Positions 55,958 to 64,000 of a stretch of DNA of 64,000 bases are shown here, piece after piece; within the stretch, counting starts at the first letter, position 1; each line of letters begins with the position of its first letter. The notes under the pieces are model-generated. The model ran no database searches, was not told the origin of the DNA, and saw only the letters and a program-made list of their open reading frames with translations. The stretch spans positions 372,001 to 436,000 of the forward strand of contig NZ_JAFEJU010000002.1 of assembly GCF_018555455.1 (NCBI RefSeq). The letters are read 5' to 3'. A program made the position numbers and the translations under genes. Source of the DNA: Bifidobacterium colobi (GTDB lineage: Bacteria > Actinomycetota > Actinomycetes > Actinomycetales > Bifidobacteriaceae).

Positions 55958-58905
55958 GCGGGAGAATGACTCGGGGTAGGCATGCGAAGACGAGGCGGCA
56001 GCTTGAGTCGCGGATGCGGGCAAGTATGTGGTCTGCCGCATTTGTCAAAGACATGCTGCGCGCATGGGGGCGCAACTGGAAACGATTTGTGTCTCTTGCT
56101 GTGATTTCCATGCTTGGTGTGGCCGTGCTTACCGGTATTTACGCCGGTTGCCGGGACATGTTTCAAGGTGCTGACCGCTTCTTTGACCAGCAGCGGCTTT
56201 ACGACATCCAGGTCGTCTCTACCTTGGGGCTTACCGATGACGATGTGACGGCGTTGCAGGCCGTGAACGGCGTCAAAGCTGTGCAAGCCGAACGTACTGC
56301 ATCCGCGACAGTCAAGGTCGACGGCTCGGACGAGTCGGTGACCTTATGCGAAATCGGCACGGACGGCATGAACCAGCCGTATCTTCAGCAAGGGCGGTTG
56401 CCCAAGAAGTCCGGCGAAATGGCGGTGACACGTAAATTCGTGCGCGATAGCGGGCTGAACATCGGCGATATGCTGACCGTCACACTGAAAACGTCCGAGG
56501 CATCAGACGGCAATGATGGCGACAGTGATGCTGCGGGCAAGAGCGAGACCGAATCGGATGATGAAACACCGCAATTTCCGACCAAACTCACCATCACCGG
56601 CATCGTGCTCGACCCACTCGATTTACAGAACCCAGACGGCTACTCGCAAGGCGCATTCCGCAGCTCCGCCACATCCGAGTACACCTTCTTCCTGCCATTC
56701 AGCGGCGTGACCGGAAGCACCTATACCGCCATCTCCCTTGAGCTCGACGGCACTGCCGAGCTCGATACATTCACAGATTCCTATGATTCCGTTGTGCGCA
56801 CGGTACGTAACCGCATCGAGAACCAAGTGCAGTCCAAGCGCCAGAAGGCACGCCGCCAGCAGCTCATTGATGATGCCAAACAGCAGATCGATGATGCACG
56901 CTCGCAGGCGAATGTGAAATTTGCCGATGCACAATCGCAGATAGATGCCCAACGCTCGCAATTCAACGCCCAGGTTGATGCACTTCTCCAAACTCGCGGC
57001 GGCAAAGCCGGCGATGATGCTCAGCGGAACGCAGTCATCGCGTCGAATGCGCAGCTCACTCAAGCCAAACAACAGTTGGATGACGCCCAAGCGAAACTCG
57101 ATCAGCAGAAAACCGACGCCGCCAAACAGCTTGATGAGCAGGAATCGAACATCGAGTCCGACATTCTGCAGGCGCGCTGGTATGTGAACACGCGCTCGTC
57201 AGCGGGCACGTTTTCGTCGCTCAAATCCGACTTGAGCTCAATTGAATCCATCGGTCGAGCATTCCCGATCGTGTTCCTACTCGTTGCTGTATTCATGAGC
57301 CTCACCGCCATGACCCGCATGGTCGAAGAGGAACGCGGACTTATCGGCACTTATATGGGCTTGGGGTATGGCTCTGCGGCCATCGCCTCCCGATATGTGC
57401 TGTTCGCATTGCTGGCCTGCCTTATCGGTGGTGGACTTGGTGATTTGATTGGATTCCTTGGTATACCGGCATTCCTGCTGATTGTGCTGGAAGGCATGTA
57501 TGTGGTGCCGAACGTTACGATGCTGTACGACTGGGTCTATGGCTCTGCCGGTGTGGCTTTGTTTGTGCTCGGCATCGGCGCGGCGACCATTGTTGCTTGC
57601 TGGGGAGAAGTGCGCCAGACTCCCGCAGCGCTCATGCGACCGAAAGCGCCGAAAGCCGGGTCTCGCGTGCTTTTGGAATACATCGGTCCGCTCTGGCAAC
57701 GCATGAAATTCCTCAACAAAGTCACCGCCAGGAATTTGTTCCGCTTCAAAGGCCGCCTGTTCATGACCATCGGTGGCGTGGCCGGATGCACCGCGCTTAT
57801 CGTCTGCGGACTGGCCATCAACGATACGGTGGACGCGTTGCCGGCCACGCAGTATCAGGACATCTATCGCTATCAGCTAATGGTCGTCACCAACCATGAC
57901 CAGCTTGACTCGGTGCTGCAGAAGCTCAAGAACAACTCGAGTGTGCGCGCTACTGATGATGCCGGTACCTTAGCCAAAGTCGAAAGCGGTGAACTGACCA
58001 ATGCAGCAGAGGAATCGGAAACCGTACAGCTGATCACCGTGCCAGAAGCCGCCGATTTCAAGGCCATCGCAGACCTGCGTGATGCTGATGGCGGCGAGCC
58101 GATTGATGTAAACGGTATTGCCGGCAGCAATGGGGGAGTGATTGTCTCGCAAAGCGCAGCCAACGCGCTCGACGTACATGCCGGCGATACCATCACCCTT
58201 GAAAACGGCGATGCCGAACGCGAAAGTGTGCGCGTCGCCGCAGTAAGCAAGTCGGTCATCGGCTCAGATATCTACCTGACTGCCGACTATTACCGTCACA
58301 TCTTTGGCGCAGACGCTGATACTGCAGACAGTGATGGTTCTGCGGACACTGTGACCAGCGGTGTTGCGATGAACGCGATATTCACGCAATACCAAGGCTC
58401 CGATGATAGCCAGATTGCTTACGCAGACAGGCTCGCCAAGGATGCCGATGTGCTGAACGTGGCGAGCACGGCGGATATGCAACGCAGCTTCAGCTTCGAC
58501 CTGATGGGCGCAGTGGTGGCGCTGATTGTGGCGCTCGCCGGCGCGCTCGCACTGGTGGTGCTGTTCACACTGGCGAATACCAATGTGTCCGAACGTGTGC
58601 GCGAAATGGCCACACTCAAGGTACTCGGCTTCTACGATGGGGAAGTGCACAAGTACGTCAATCGTGAAATGCTGCTGCTGACGCTGATGGGTATCGCCGT
58701 AGGACTTCCGCTCGGCCGTTGGATTGGTGGGCTGCTGACTGCCGCGCTCAATATGCCGGGATTGTATTTCGCGGTGACCGTACGCTGGACCAGTTATGCG
58801 ATTGCCGCCGTCGTGACGCTGGCATTCGCGCTGCTGGTGCAATTGTTCACAAACCCGGTGCTCGACCGCATCGACCCGGTCTCGTCGCTCAAATCCGTGG
58901 AGTGA
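55951..58905 (+). CDS. FtsX-fold ABC transporter permease with extended coiled-coil
   Basis: 984 residues, overlapping the ATPase gene by seven bases (ATG 55951; ATG 55966 with GGGAG just before is an alternative). Basic N-terminus, helix at about 45-63, large outer domain, then a long helical Gln/Lys/Asp-rich stretch (about 285-410, QQLIDDAKQQIDDARSQANV and TQAKQQLDDAQAKLDQQKTD), two groups of three to four helices each with FtsX signatures (VAVFMSLTAMTRMVEEERGL; LVVLFTLANTNVSERVREMA), a second outer domain, and a membrane end. Typical of exporters such as MacB relatives or actinobacterial 10-TM forms. Substrate unknown. Confidence 0.9.
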   Translation: MVGGRMTRGRHAKTRRQLESRMRASMWSAAFVKDMLRAWGRNWKRFVSLAVISMLGVAVLTGIYAGCRDMFQGADRFFDQQRLYDIQVVSTLGLTDDDVTALQAVNGVKAVQAERTASATVKVDGSDESVTLCEIGTDGMNQPYLQQGRLPKKSGEMAVTRKFVRDSGLNIGDMLTVTLKTSEASDGNDGDSDAAGKSETESDDETPQFPTKLTITGIVLDPLDLQNPDGYSQGAFRSSATSEYTFFLPFSGVTGSTYTAISLELDGTAELDTFTDSYDSVVRTVRNRIENQVQSKRQKARRQQLIDDAKQQIDDARSQANVKFADAQSQIDAQRSQFNAQVDALLQTRGGKAGDDAQRNAVIASNAQLTQAKQQLDDAQAKLDQQKTDAAKQLDEQESNIESDILQARWYVNTRSSAGTFSSLKSDLSSIESIGRAFPIVFLLVAVFMSLTAMTRMVEEERGLIGTYMGLGYGSAAIASRYVLFALLACLIGGGLGDLIGFLGIPAFLLIVLEGMYVVPNVTMLYDWVYGSAGVALFVLGIGAATIVACWGEVRQTPAALMRPKAPKAGSRVLLEYIGPLWQRMKFLNKVTARNLFRFKGRLFMTIGGVAGCTALIVCGLAINDTVDALPATQYQDIYRYQLMVVTNHDQLDSVLQKLKNNSSVRATDDAGTLAKVESGELTNAAEESETVQLITVPEAADFKAIADLRDADGGEPIDVNGIAGSNGGVIVSQSAANALDVHAGDTITLENGDAERESVRVAAVSKSVIGSDIYLTADYYRHIFGADADTADSDGSADTVTSGVAMNAIFTQYQGSDDSQIAYADRLAKDADVLNVASTADMQRSFSFDLMGAVVALIVALAGALALVVLFTLANTNVSERVREMATLKVLGFYDGEVHKYVNREMLLLTLMGIAVGLPLGRWIGGLLTAALNMPGLYFAVTVRWTSYAIAAVVTLAFALLVQLFTNPVLDRIDPVSSLKSVE

Positions 58906-58925
58906 GGGAAAAAGGTATTGTCGGC

Positions 58926-59597
58926 ATGACGAAGCATGCGCTGAATCTTCCCTCGCTGGATTATATTGAGTCACTTTACGATGTGATGGAACGGGAGCTC
59001 GGACCGACGAATTGGTGGCCGGCTGAGACCCTGTTTGAAATCATGGTTGGTGCGGTGCTGACACAAAACACCGCATGGGGGAATGTGGACCGTTCGCTAG
59101 GTGCTCTCAAAGCTGCTGATGCGCTTGAACCGCACGCGATAGTGGGATTGAAGCCGGAGCAGTTGCAGGATTTGATTCGCCCGTCCGGGTTCTACCGGAA
59201 TAAAGCGAAAACACTGCAATCATTGAGTCAATGGTATATCGAACGGTGTGATGCGCGACCGGAAGGCGCGGCTGATATCGCCGATGATGAGCTACGTGCC
59301 GAATTGTTGGGATTGTTCGGCATCGGCGGAGAGACCGCGGATGATTTGGTGCTGTATGTATTCGGTCGCCGCGCATTCGTGGCTGATACGTATGCGCGGC
59401 GTCTTTTCGCTTTTCTGGAATTCGATGTTCCGTCCGGATACCCGGCATTTCATAAGGCTTTTGCGCCGGCCGTGCTGGCAACAGGTTTGGATGTGTCGCA
59501 ATTGCAGGAATTTCATGGCCTCATCGATGAATATGGCAAAGCGTATCGCACCGACGAGGCCAAAGCGGAATCATTCCTGCACGGTTTCAAGGTGTGA
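58926..59597 (+). CDS. Endonuclease III/MagIII-like DNA glycosylase
   Basis: 223 residues from ATG 58926. HhH-GPD fold: WWPAETLFEIMVGAVLTQNT, AWGNVDRSL, then the helix-hairpin-helix LFGIGGETADDLVLYVFGRR and the catalytic aspartate in FVADTYARRL. The usual EndoIII lysine (in GRKTA) is glutamate here, and no four-cysteine iron-sulphur cluster is seen, as in MagIII 3-methyladenine glycosylases. It starts 20 bases after the FtsX stop, so co-transcribed with the exporter. A repair enzyme in an exporter operon may be coincidence. Confidence 0.82.
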   Translation: MTKHALNLPSLDYIESLYDVMERELGPTNWWPAETLFEIMVGAVLTQNTAWGNVDRSLGALKAADALEPHAIVGLKPEQLQDLIRPSGFYRNKAKTLQSLSQWYIERCDARPEGAADIADDELRAELLGLFGIGGETADDLVLYVFGRRAFVADTYARRLFAFLEFDVPSGYPAFHKAFAPAVLATGLDVSQLQEFHGLIDEYGKAYRTDEAKAESFLHGFKV

Positions 59598-59842
59598 GCG
59601 CACCTTCACTACTACATACCAGACGAGCAGTGCCACCACGATGGCTGCCACCGCGTAATCGTTGCAATGTCATGCCGCTTACGCTATGGCATGCGTGCTT
59701 ATGCGAAGCTAAGACACTGGCGTTGGCTGATGGCGGCGCCAATCATGCATTTTGCGTATAGCAAATCATCGTTGTTTTCTATTGGACGGATGCGGGTAAC
59801 GGCGATTCAATGGAGCTGAACATTGTGATGGAAGGAATCGAT
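59598..59842. other. Gap between the glycosylase and flavodoxin genes
   Basis: No complete gene. The minus strand from 59660 reads a hydrophobic segment, YAVAAIVVALLVWYVVVKVR, and ends within the glycosylase gene; with no start and an upstream stop it may be a broken end of a membrane protein gene. Confidence 0.35.
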
Positions 59843-60322
59843 ATGAGTAAGAAGATTCTGGTTACGTACTTCTCCGCCACTGGCACCACGCGTGCGGTTG
59901 CGGAACGTTTGGCGAAGGCGATCGGTGCAGATCTGACCGAGATTGAACCGGCTGAGCCGTACACTGCGGCTGATGTGGACTGGCGCGACTCGTCCAGCCG
60001 TTCGTCTGTGGAGCATGCGCACCGTGAGATGCGCCCGGCATTGGCTAAGCCGATTGATGTGAAGCCGTATGACGTGGTGTTTGTCGGCTACCCGCTGTGG
60101 TGGGAGACCGCGCCGCGCGTGGTCCGCACATTCCTCGAGAGCGAGGATTGGGCTGGCAAAACCATCGTGACGTTCGCCACCTCCGGTTCCAGTACGCGCG
60201 GCGCCGATGGCGTGCAGTTGCACGATTCCGCGCCGGCTGCGCATTGGATCGCCGGTCGCCGCTTGGCTGCAAACGTCAAGGAATCCGAACTGGCCAAGTG
60301 GGTCGCCAGCCTCAATTTGTAA
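59843..60322 (+). CDS. Flavodoxin-like protein
   Basis: 159 residues from ATG 59843 with GGAAGGA seven bases before. FMN phosphate loop in ILVTYFSATGTTRAVAERL, then VFVGYPLWWETAPRVVRTFL, and TIVTFATSGSSTRGADGV near the isoalloxazine site. A soluble electron carrier or FMN-dependent reductase of the flavodoxin_4 type. A cupin gene follows after 30 bases, a pairing seen with small redox or quinone-handling modules. The C-terminus is intact. Confidence 0.9.
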   Translation: MSKKILVTYFSATGTTRAVAERLAKAIGADLTEIEPAEPYTAADVDWRDSSSRSSVEHAHREMRPALAKPIDVKPYDVVFVGYPLWWETAPRVVRTFLESEDWAGKTIVTFATSGSSTRGADGVQLHDSAPAAHWIAGRRLAANVKESELAKWVASLNL

Positions 60323-60352
60323 AACTCAATCTGTCAACTCGAAAGGAAACTT

Positions 60353-60751
60353 ATGGAAAATCCAAGCGCATTCCCGATGGGCAAGCCGAATGATGCGTAC
60401 GCCCAGTATTTTGAAGGCCAAAGCTATTTGGCGCCGTTGGCCAGCGACGATCAGGTGAACGTGGCCAACGTGACCTTTGAGCCCGGTTGCACGAATCATT
60501 GGCATATCCATCATGGTGTCTGCCAGATCTTGCTGGCTGTGGGCGGTCGCGGCTACTACCAGATTGAAGGGCAGGAGCCGGTGGAGTTGAAGCCCGGCGA
60601 TGTGGCGTACATTCCGCCGGAAACCAAGCATTGGCATGGTGCCGCGCCCACCGAAGCGTTCGCCCATGTGGCGATCATGCCCAAGAAGGAAGGCGCCTCC
60701 AACGAATGGCTTGAACCGGTCGACGAGGAAGCTTACAAGAAGCTGGCGTGA
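60353..60751 (+). CDS. Single-domain cupin protein
   Basis: 132 residues. Cupin motif 1 GCTNHWHIHHGVCQILLAVG (His-X-His ligands present) and motif 2 PGDVAYIPPETKHWHGAAPT with a further His, so metal binding is likely. The pattern is that of cupins linked to carboxymuconolactone decarboxylase-like proteins; substrate unknown. GGAAAC and GAAAGG precede the ATG. Probably co-transcribed with the flavodoxin gene. Confidence 0.88.
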   Translation: MENPSAFPMGKPNDAYAQYFEGQSYLAPLASDDQVNVANVTFEPGCTNHWHIHHGVCQILLAVGGRGYYQIEGQEPVELKPGDVAYIPPETKHWHGAAPTEAFAHVAIMPKKEGASNEWLEPVDEEAYKKLA

Positions 60752-60769
60752 CGAGCGGTGCCATTTAAG

Positions 60770-60824
60770 CCTCACTATGGTATGCGGGTACTTTGTTGAG
60801 CTGCGTACCATAATGAGGGTTTTG
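60770..60824. repeat. Single palindromic unit related to the array at 13.7 kb
   Basis: CCTCACTATGGTATGC (60770-60785) and GCGTACCATAATGAGG (60803-60818), followed by GTTTTG. It keeps the ATG-rich arms, the CACTAT/ATAATGAGG ends and the trailing GTTTTG of the 13708-13887 units, with two arm changes that preserve pairing. Confidence 0.6.
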
Positions 60825-60919
60825 CGTATCTAGCGTCTGAAGGCGTAGCCTATTTGCCCAATACCGCATTTTAGGCGACTTGTATTGGTCAGACATTTCA
60901 TCGTTGGCTGTAAAAAAGA

Positions 60920-61192
60920 TCACTGATCAAAGTGATAGTCTTGGCCGAAGAACATGCTCCATGCGAGCAGAATATTCTTATAATTCGAGGTCAGGAAGAA
61001 CTGAAGTCTCCTGATGTCTTTAGCAGATAGTCCACCTTTGTTATGGGCTAAAGACACCGTGCCATTTGCACCAAGTACAAACCGGGCAAGATCATGACGC
61101 GACCCTTGGGCAACATGTACATGCACACCATGATCACGGTCAAGTGCAGTGAAATATATGGAGTATCCGGCAAAATTAAAGATTTCAGGCAT
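60920..61192 (-). CDS. DUF4160 protein
   Basis: 90 residues from ATG 61192, which overlaps the preceding stop (ATGCCTGA), so translation is probably coupled; an earlier ATG at 61225 would overlap more. Motif PEIFNFAGYSIYFTALDRDH followed by GVHVHVAQG, the core of DUF4160. These proteins are often paired with a small partner and sometimes listed as toxin-antitoxin-like. Function unproven. This stretch is less GC-rich than its surroundings, a sign of acquisition. Confidence 0.75.
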   Translation of the reverse strand: MPEIFNFAGYSIYFTALDRDHGVHVHVAQGSRHDLARFVLGANGTVSLAHNKGGLSAKDIRRLQFFLTSNYKNILLAWSMFFGQDYHFDQ

Positions 61193-61418
61193 TGGCGTAT
61201 TCTCGATCGATGGCGCGTAAGCCATCTACAGTGGGCTTCACTCGATCAAACCAGTGATGCAAGAATGATTCACCTTGTGGACCGAATGTAGATGAGAGAA
61301 TCTTGCCAGTGTTACTCAACACGGCTTTGTGCGGGTATCCGACTTCGGTAATAGTGATGGTGTCATCATCCCACTGCGTGGTGACACCCATCATGGTGAA
61401 TGTATTTTCACTGTTCAT
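61185..61418 (-). CDS. Small partner protein of the DUF4160 gene
   Basis: 77 residues: MNSENTFTMMGVTTQWDDDT and HWFDRVKPTVDGLRAIDREY. I do not recognise the family; in other genomes DUF4160 genes usually follow a DUF2442 gene, but this sequence is not a clear DUF2442. Eight-base overlap with the downstream gene. GGAGACACC lies before the ATG. Probably acts with the DUF4160 protein. Confidence 0.65.
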   Translation of the reverse strand: MNSENTFTMMGVTTQWDDDTITITEVGYPHKAVLSNTGKILSSTFGPQGESFLHHWFDRVKPTVDGLRAIDREYANA

Positions 61419-61440
61419 CGGTGTCTCCTATCCAAATGTG

Positions 61441-61673
61441 TGTAATCAACGATAGCGATTTGAGATTGTTGAGGTAACCGGAAATCCATCCATACGTTCA
61501 ATCATATTAGGAATGATGATAGACGAGACAATAACGAATTGTTCGTTCCGCTGATTGTATTTGAATCACTTCGATAATCGAAACATGGTTCCCTGAGAAC
61601 AAATGGATTTCTATCTTGATGTATTCTTTAAGAAAGTGCGAACGATGAGGTCCGACAAGAGGGAGAATTCATC
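61441..61673. promoter_or_regulatory. AT-rich gap with two palindromes before the PASTA lipoprotein
   Basis: AACGAA-TTG-TTCGTT (61533-61547) and TTCGAT-A-ATCGAA (61570-61582). Both are perfect and lie in the region where divergent promoters for the DUF4160 pair and the lipoprotein should be. No further gene seen. Confidence 0.45.
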
Positions 61674-62498
61674 ATGAAGAAAGCGATAGCGTTGCTTTTA
61701 TCGGCGTTGATGCTTGTAGGACTTTCGGCCTGCGGAGAAAAGACAGTGCCTGATGTCACTGGTAAGACATTGGCAGAAGCCAAAAGCATGCTCAATAACG
61801 AAGGCTTTTATAGCATTGATGCGAAAGATCCAGATGGTGGTATCGCTCTTAAAGGTACTGTGAAAGCGCAGGAGCCGAAAGCTGGCGAAGAGAGCTCCAC
61901 AAGTGACGAGGTTACTCTCACAGTCGAATCGGAAGCTTATAAGGCCTCCGAAAAGTCCAGTGACATCAAGCAATTAGCGAAAGACCTTAAGGGCAAACCT
62001 GCCAAAGACGCCATTGAACAGCTTAAAAAGGAAAATTTGTTAGGTGATATCTACTTCAAGCATGGGGCAGGCACTGATAATGACGAGCAGCGTATCATCG
62101 ATGACAGCGCAGCAGGAATCGAATGGATTGTCACAGATACCACCCCGCATACGATACTTAGCCAGACTATTGATTTGACAGTTGACACACAGAGCAACAT
62201 TGATGCGGAATCCGCTAAACAAGTGCAAGCGGATAATCTGGCAAAGAAACTTACTACGAGTGCTGCCCTTGCTGCATGTCGTGCATATGGCAAGCAGCAA
62301 TACCCCTATGGTTTTAAGACTCATGACATCGCGGGTGTCCTCCAGGATTTCACTCCTAGTGACGATAACACATGGTTTTACAAGGCTACTGTTGACGTGA
62401 CCAATGAGTACGGGGCCACGGCTAAAGGCATGAATTACGAATGCTATGTGACCGGAACCACTGATAATCCACAGGTCAGTGAATTCAACGTATACTAA
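61674..62498 (+). CDS. PASTA-domain lipoprotein
   Basis: 274 residues. Signal peptide MKKAIALLLSALMLVGLSAC with lipobox LSAC, then one PASTA-like unit (KTVPDVTGKTLAEAKSMLNN ... TVKAQEPKAGEESSTSDEVT), a second partial one, a helical stretch (AESAKQVQADNLAKKLTTSA) and a C-terminal domain with YECYVTGTTDNPQVSEFNVY. PASTA units bind peptidoglycan or muropeptides. GGGAGAATT precedes the ATG. Lower GC than neighbouring genes and 3 bases from the converging fetB stop. Confidence 0.82.
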   Translation: MKKAIALLLSALMLVGLSACGEKTVPDVTGKTLAEAKSMLNNEGFYSIDAKDPDGGIALKGTVKAQEPKAGEESSTSDEVTLTVESEAYKASEKSSDIKQLAKDLKGKPAKDAIEQLKKENLLGDIYFKHGAGTDNDEQRIIDDSAAGIEWIVTDTTPHTILSQTIDLTVDTQSNIDAESAKQVQADNLAKKLTTSAALAACRAYGKQQYPYGFKTHDIAGVLQDFTPSDDNTWFYKATVDVTNEYGATAKGMNYECYVTGTTDNPQVSEFNVY

Positions 62499-62501
62499 TT
62501 G

Positions 62502-63293
62502 TCACCGCATTTCCGGGGGCTTGTATTGGTCGTCGGCGGTGAAGCAGGTGCGGTAGACCATCGCCATGATGAGGCTGTCGGCCACCAGGGTCAGCGCGGC
62601 GATGGCGGCGAACACCACGAACTGGTATTTGGCGGCTTCAAGCGGGTCGCCGCCGGCAATCACCTGACCGGCCATCATGCCCGGTATCGTCACGATGCCG
62701 CAGGATGCCAACGTGGCCGTGGTGGGCAGGAGACCCAGTCGAATTGAGGAGACGATGGAGGGGCGGGCGGCTTCCCAGGCCGTGGATCCCAAGGCGAGAA
62801 GTGTGTCGATCTCATCGCGGCGCTCGTTCATGCTCTCGTAGAATCGGCTCAATCCCACTGCCAATGCGGATACCGTATTGCCCAGCAGCATGCCGGTCAG
62901 CGGCACCACGAGCTGCGGCGCATACCACGGGTGCGGACGCACCACGAGCTCGGTGACCAGCGAAATCATCAGCAGCATCGTGATGGTCAGGCTCAACAGC
63001 ACCGGCCCAGCTAATCCTTTCGGCACACCTTTGGCACGTGAAAGCGTGATCTGCACGGCGGCCACCAGCATCACCGCAATCACGGCGAACACCAAAAACA
63101 CGTTGTTCGCGCGAATCACATAGCCGATGATGAACCCCATCGCGCATAATTGCAGCAACGCGCGGCATGCGGACCACAGCAGCGTCTTGCCGATGTTGAT
63201 GCGCATGAGTTCGCTGATGCCAGCCGCAATGGCCACCATCGTCAGCGCGACCAAAAGGCCCCAGATATCAATGTCGTATGCGTTACCGGTCAT
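62502..63293 (-). CDS. fetB: FetB-type iron export ABC transporter permease (UPF0014)
   Basis: 263 residues with about seven helices; start overlaps the end of the ATPase gene by four bases (ATGA). ALTMVAIAAGISELMRINIG at the start, LVVPLTGMLLGNTVSALAVG and RFYESMNERRDEIDTLLALG, GLLPTTATLASCGIVTIPGM with MMAGQVIAGGDPLEAAKYQF are the classical UPF0014/YbbM signatures. In Escherichia coli FetAB lowers cell iron and aids peroxide resistance. Good family match; transport substrate here is inferred. Confidence 0.9.
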   Translation of the reverse strand: MTGNAYDIDIWGLLVALTMVAIAAGISELMRINIGKTLLWSACRALLQLCAMGFIIGYVIRANNVFLVFAVIAVMLVAAVQITLSRAKGVPKGLAGPVLLSLTITMLLMISLVTELVVRPHPWYAPQLVVPLTGMLLGNTVSALAVGLSRFYESMNERRDEIDTLLALGSTAWEAARPSIVSSIRLGLLPTTATLASCGIVTIPGMMAGQVIAGGDPLEAAKYQFVVFAAIAALTLVADSLIMAMVYRTCFTADDQYKPPEMR

Positions 63294-64000
63294 GCCTGCT
63301 CACCAGCTTGTTCGCTCAACGTTCCGTTAGCCAAAGTCACGATTCGGGAAGCGCGACCGTCCGGTGGACGATGGCGGATGCGGATAATCGCCATGCCGCG
63401 GGCTGCGGCGGTGGCCATAATATCGGCTACCTTCTCGGCGTTCTCATCATCCAACCCAGCATCCACCTCATCTGCCAGCAGCACTTTCGGCTCGGTCAAG
63501 AGCGTGCGTGCCAAGGAGACGCGTGCCGCCTGACCGCCGGACAAATCATGCGGCGGACGGTCAAGATCGATGTCCTCGCAGCCCATCGCATCCAACGTCA
63601 TACGAATCTTCTGATCGGTGAGTAGTTTGCGCGCCTGCTGATCGTTGTTGCGGAATAGTGCTATGAATTTGCGGCCGAGGCTGACTTTGCCGATGTGGTG
63701 CGGGGCGGAAGTGCTGGCGGACGCAGTATGAGGCGTGGAGATGCTGGTGGTAGCAGATGAGGCAAGCGAGGCCGCATTGGTAGCGGCTGCCGCATTGTCC
63801 GCCGCAGCATCAGCGTTCTGGCCGCCGATTCCGCTCGCCCCAGCGCGAATCACCAATGTGAACGGCAAGCGAATCGCCTCAGCCACCGTCTCACCCGGCA
63901 GAATTGGCTTCTGTGACAGATACGCCACCTCATGCCGCCATTGCTGCGGCGTGAACTCGCCGGAGTCATGCCCATTCAAGGCGAATGAGCCGGTCGCATG
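63290..64000 (-). CDS. fetA: FetA-type ABC ATPase with low-complexity insert (5' end outside window)
   Basis: The frame is open to the right edge, so the start and Walker A lie outside. Seen: ...ALNGHDSGEFTPQQWR, Q-loop VAYLSQKPILPGETVAEAIR, signature DLSGGQAARVSLARTLL, Walker B VLLADEVDAGLD and AIIRIRHRP (where a switch His is expected). Between the Q-loop and signature is a 55-residue Ala/Ser/Thr-rich insert (NADAAADNAAAATNAASLAS and beyond) that ordinary FetA lacks. Four-base overlap with fetB shows coupling. Confidence 0.85.
   Translation of the reverse strand, partial: HATGSFALNGHDSGEFTPQQWRHEVAYLSQKPILPGETVAEAIRLPFTLVIRAGASGIGGQNADAAADNAAAATNAASLASSATTSISTPHTASASTSAPHHIGKVSLGRKFIALFRNNDQQARKLLTDQKIRMTLDAMGCEDIDLDRPPHDLSGGQAARVSLARTLLTEPKVLLADEVDAGLDDENAEKVADIMATAAARGMAIIRIRHRPPDGRASRIVTLANGTLSEQAGEQA

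Overview
The window reads as a contiguous piece of a high-GC actinobacterial chromosome, most likely Bifidobacterium of the B. longum/breve group (inference). Supporting signs are the rpsL-rpsG-fusA-tuf block, two LacI-controlled sugar ABC importers with no ATPase of their own beside GH1/GH31 glycosidases, a T-box in front of ileS, formate-dependent PurT, and B. longum-like bile acid transporter and MATE genes. Both ends cut through genes: a 6-phosphogluconolactonase-like gene on the left and a FetA-type ABC ATPase on the right.

Layout. 1-3.8 kb: lactonase (partial), a small membrane protein, a DNA-deoxyinosine glycosylase, a DUF4230 protein, then decayed DNA (an ATPase remnant and a copied 32-bp piece of purL). 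3.8-9.8 kb: purine genes purT, purC and purL, read leftward. 9.9-14.2 kb: an aminotransferase with an in-frame amber codon, a GT4 glycosyltransferase, threonine aldolase, a short palindrome array and tRNA-His. 14.6-20.7 kb: a BASS-family transporter, an unexplained leader/RNA region, then rpsL, rpsG, fusA and tuf. 20.8-30.7 kb: a zinc alcohol dehydrogenase, a membrane protein facing an HTH regulator across a palindrome cluster, then a tight rightward run of Ser/Thr kinase, UvrA paralogue, MATE exporter and AEC transporter. 30.8-35.6 kb: a LacI regulator, then a T-box leader and ileS.

35.7-50.4 kb is a carbohydrate-use region. Importer 1 (lipoprotein plus two permeases) is followed by a YicI-like GH31 alpha-xylosidase and a GH1 beta-glucosidase. 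A LacI regulator and importer 2 (lipoprotein plus two permeases) with a paralogous GH1 come next. Together they suggest uptake and cytoplasmic cleavage of small alpha-xylosyl and beta-glucosyl oligosaccharides. Operator-like palindromes precede both operons and hairpins follow the lipoprotein genes, as expected if binding protein is made in excess over permease.

50.5-64 kb: aldehyde dehydrogenase and an MFS exporter; an NADP-reductase-like gene divergent from a PadR regulator with paired operator candidates; an ABC/FtsX exporter with a MagIII-like DNA glycosylase; flavodoxin and cupin genes; an AT-richer islet with a DUF4160 gene pair and a PASTA lipoprotein; and the iron-export type FetAB pair. 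A two-hairpin intergenic repeat occurs three times (43.6, 50.4 and 53.6 kb), and a second palindrome family occurs at 13.7 and 60.8 kb. No phage, insertion sequence or CRISPR array was recognised.
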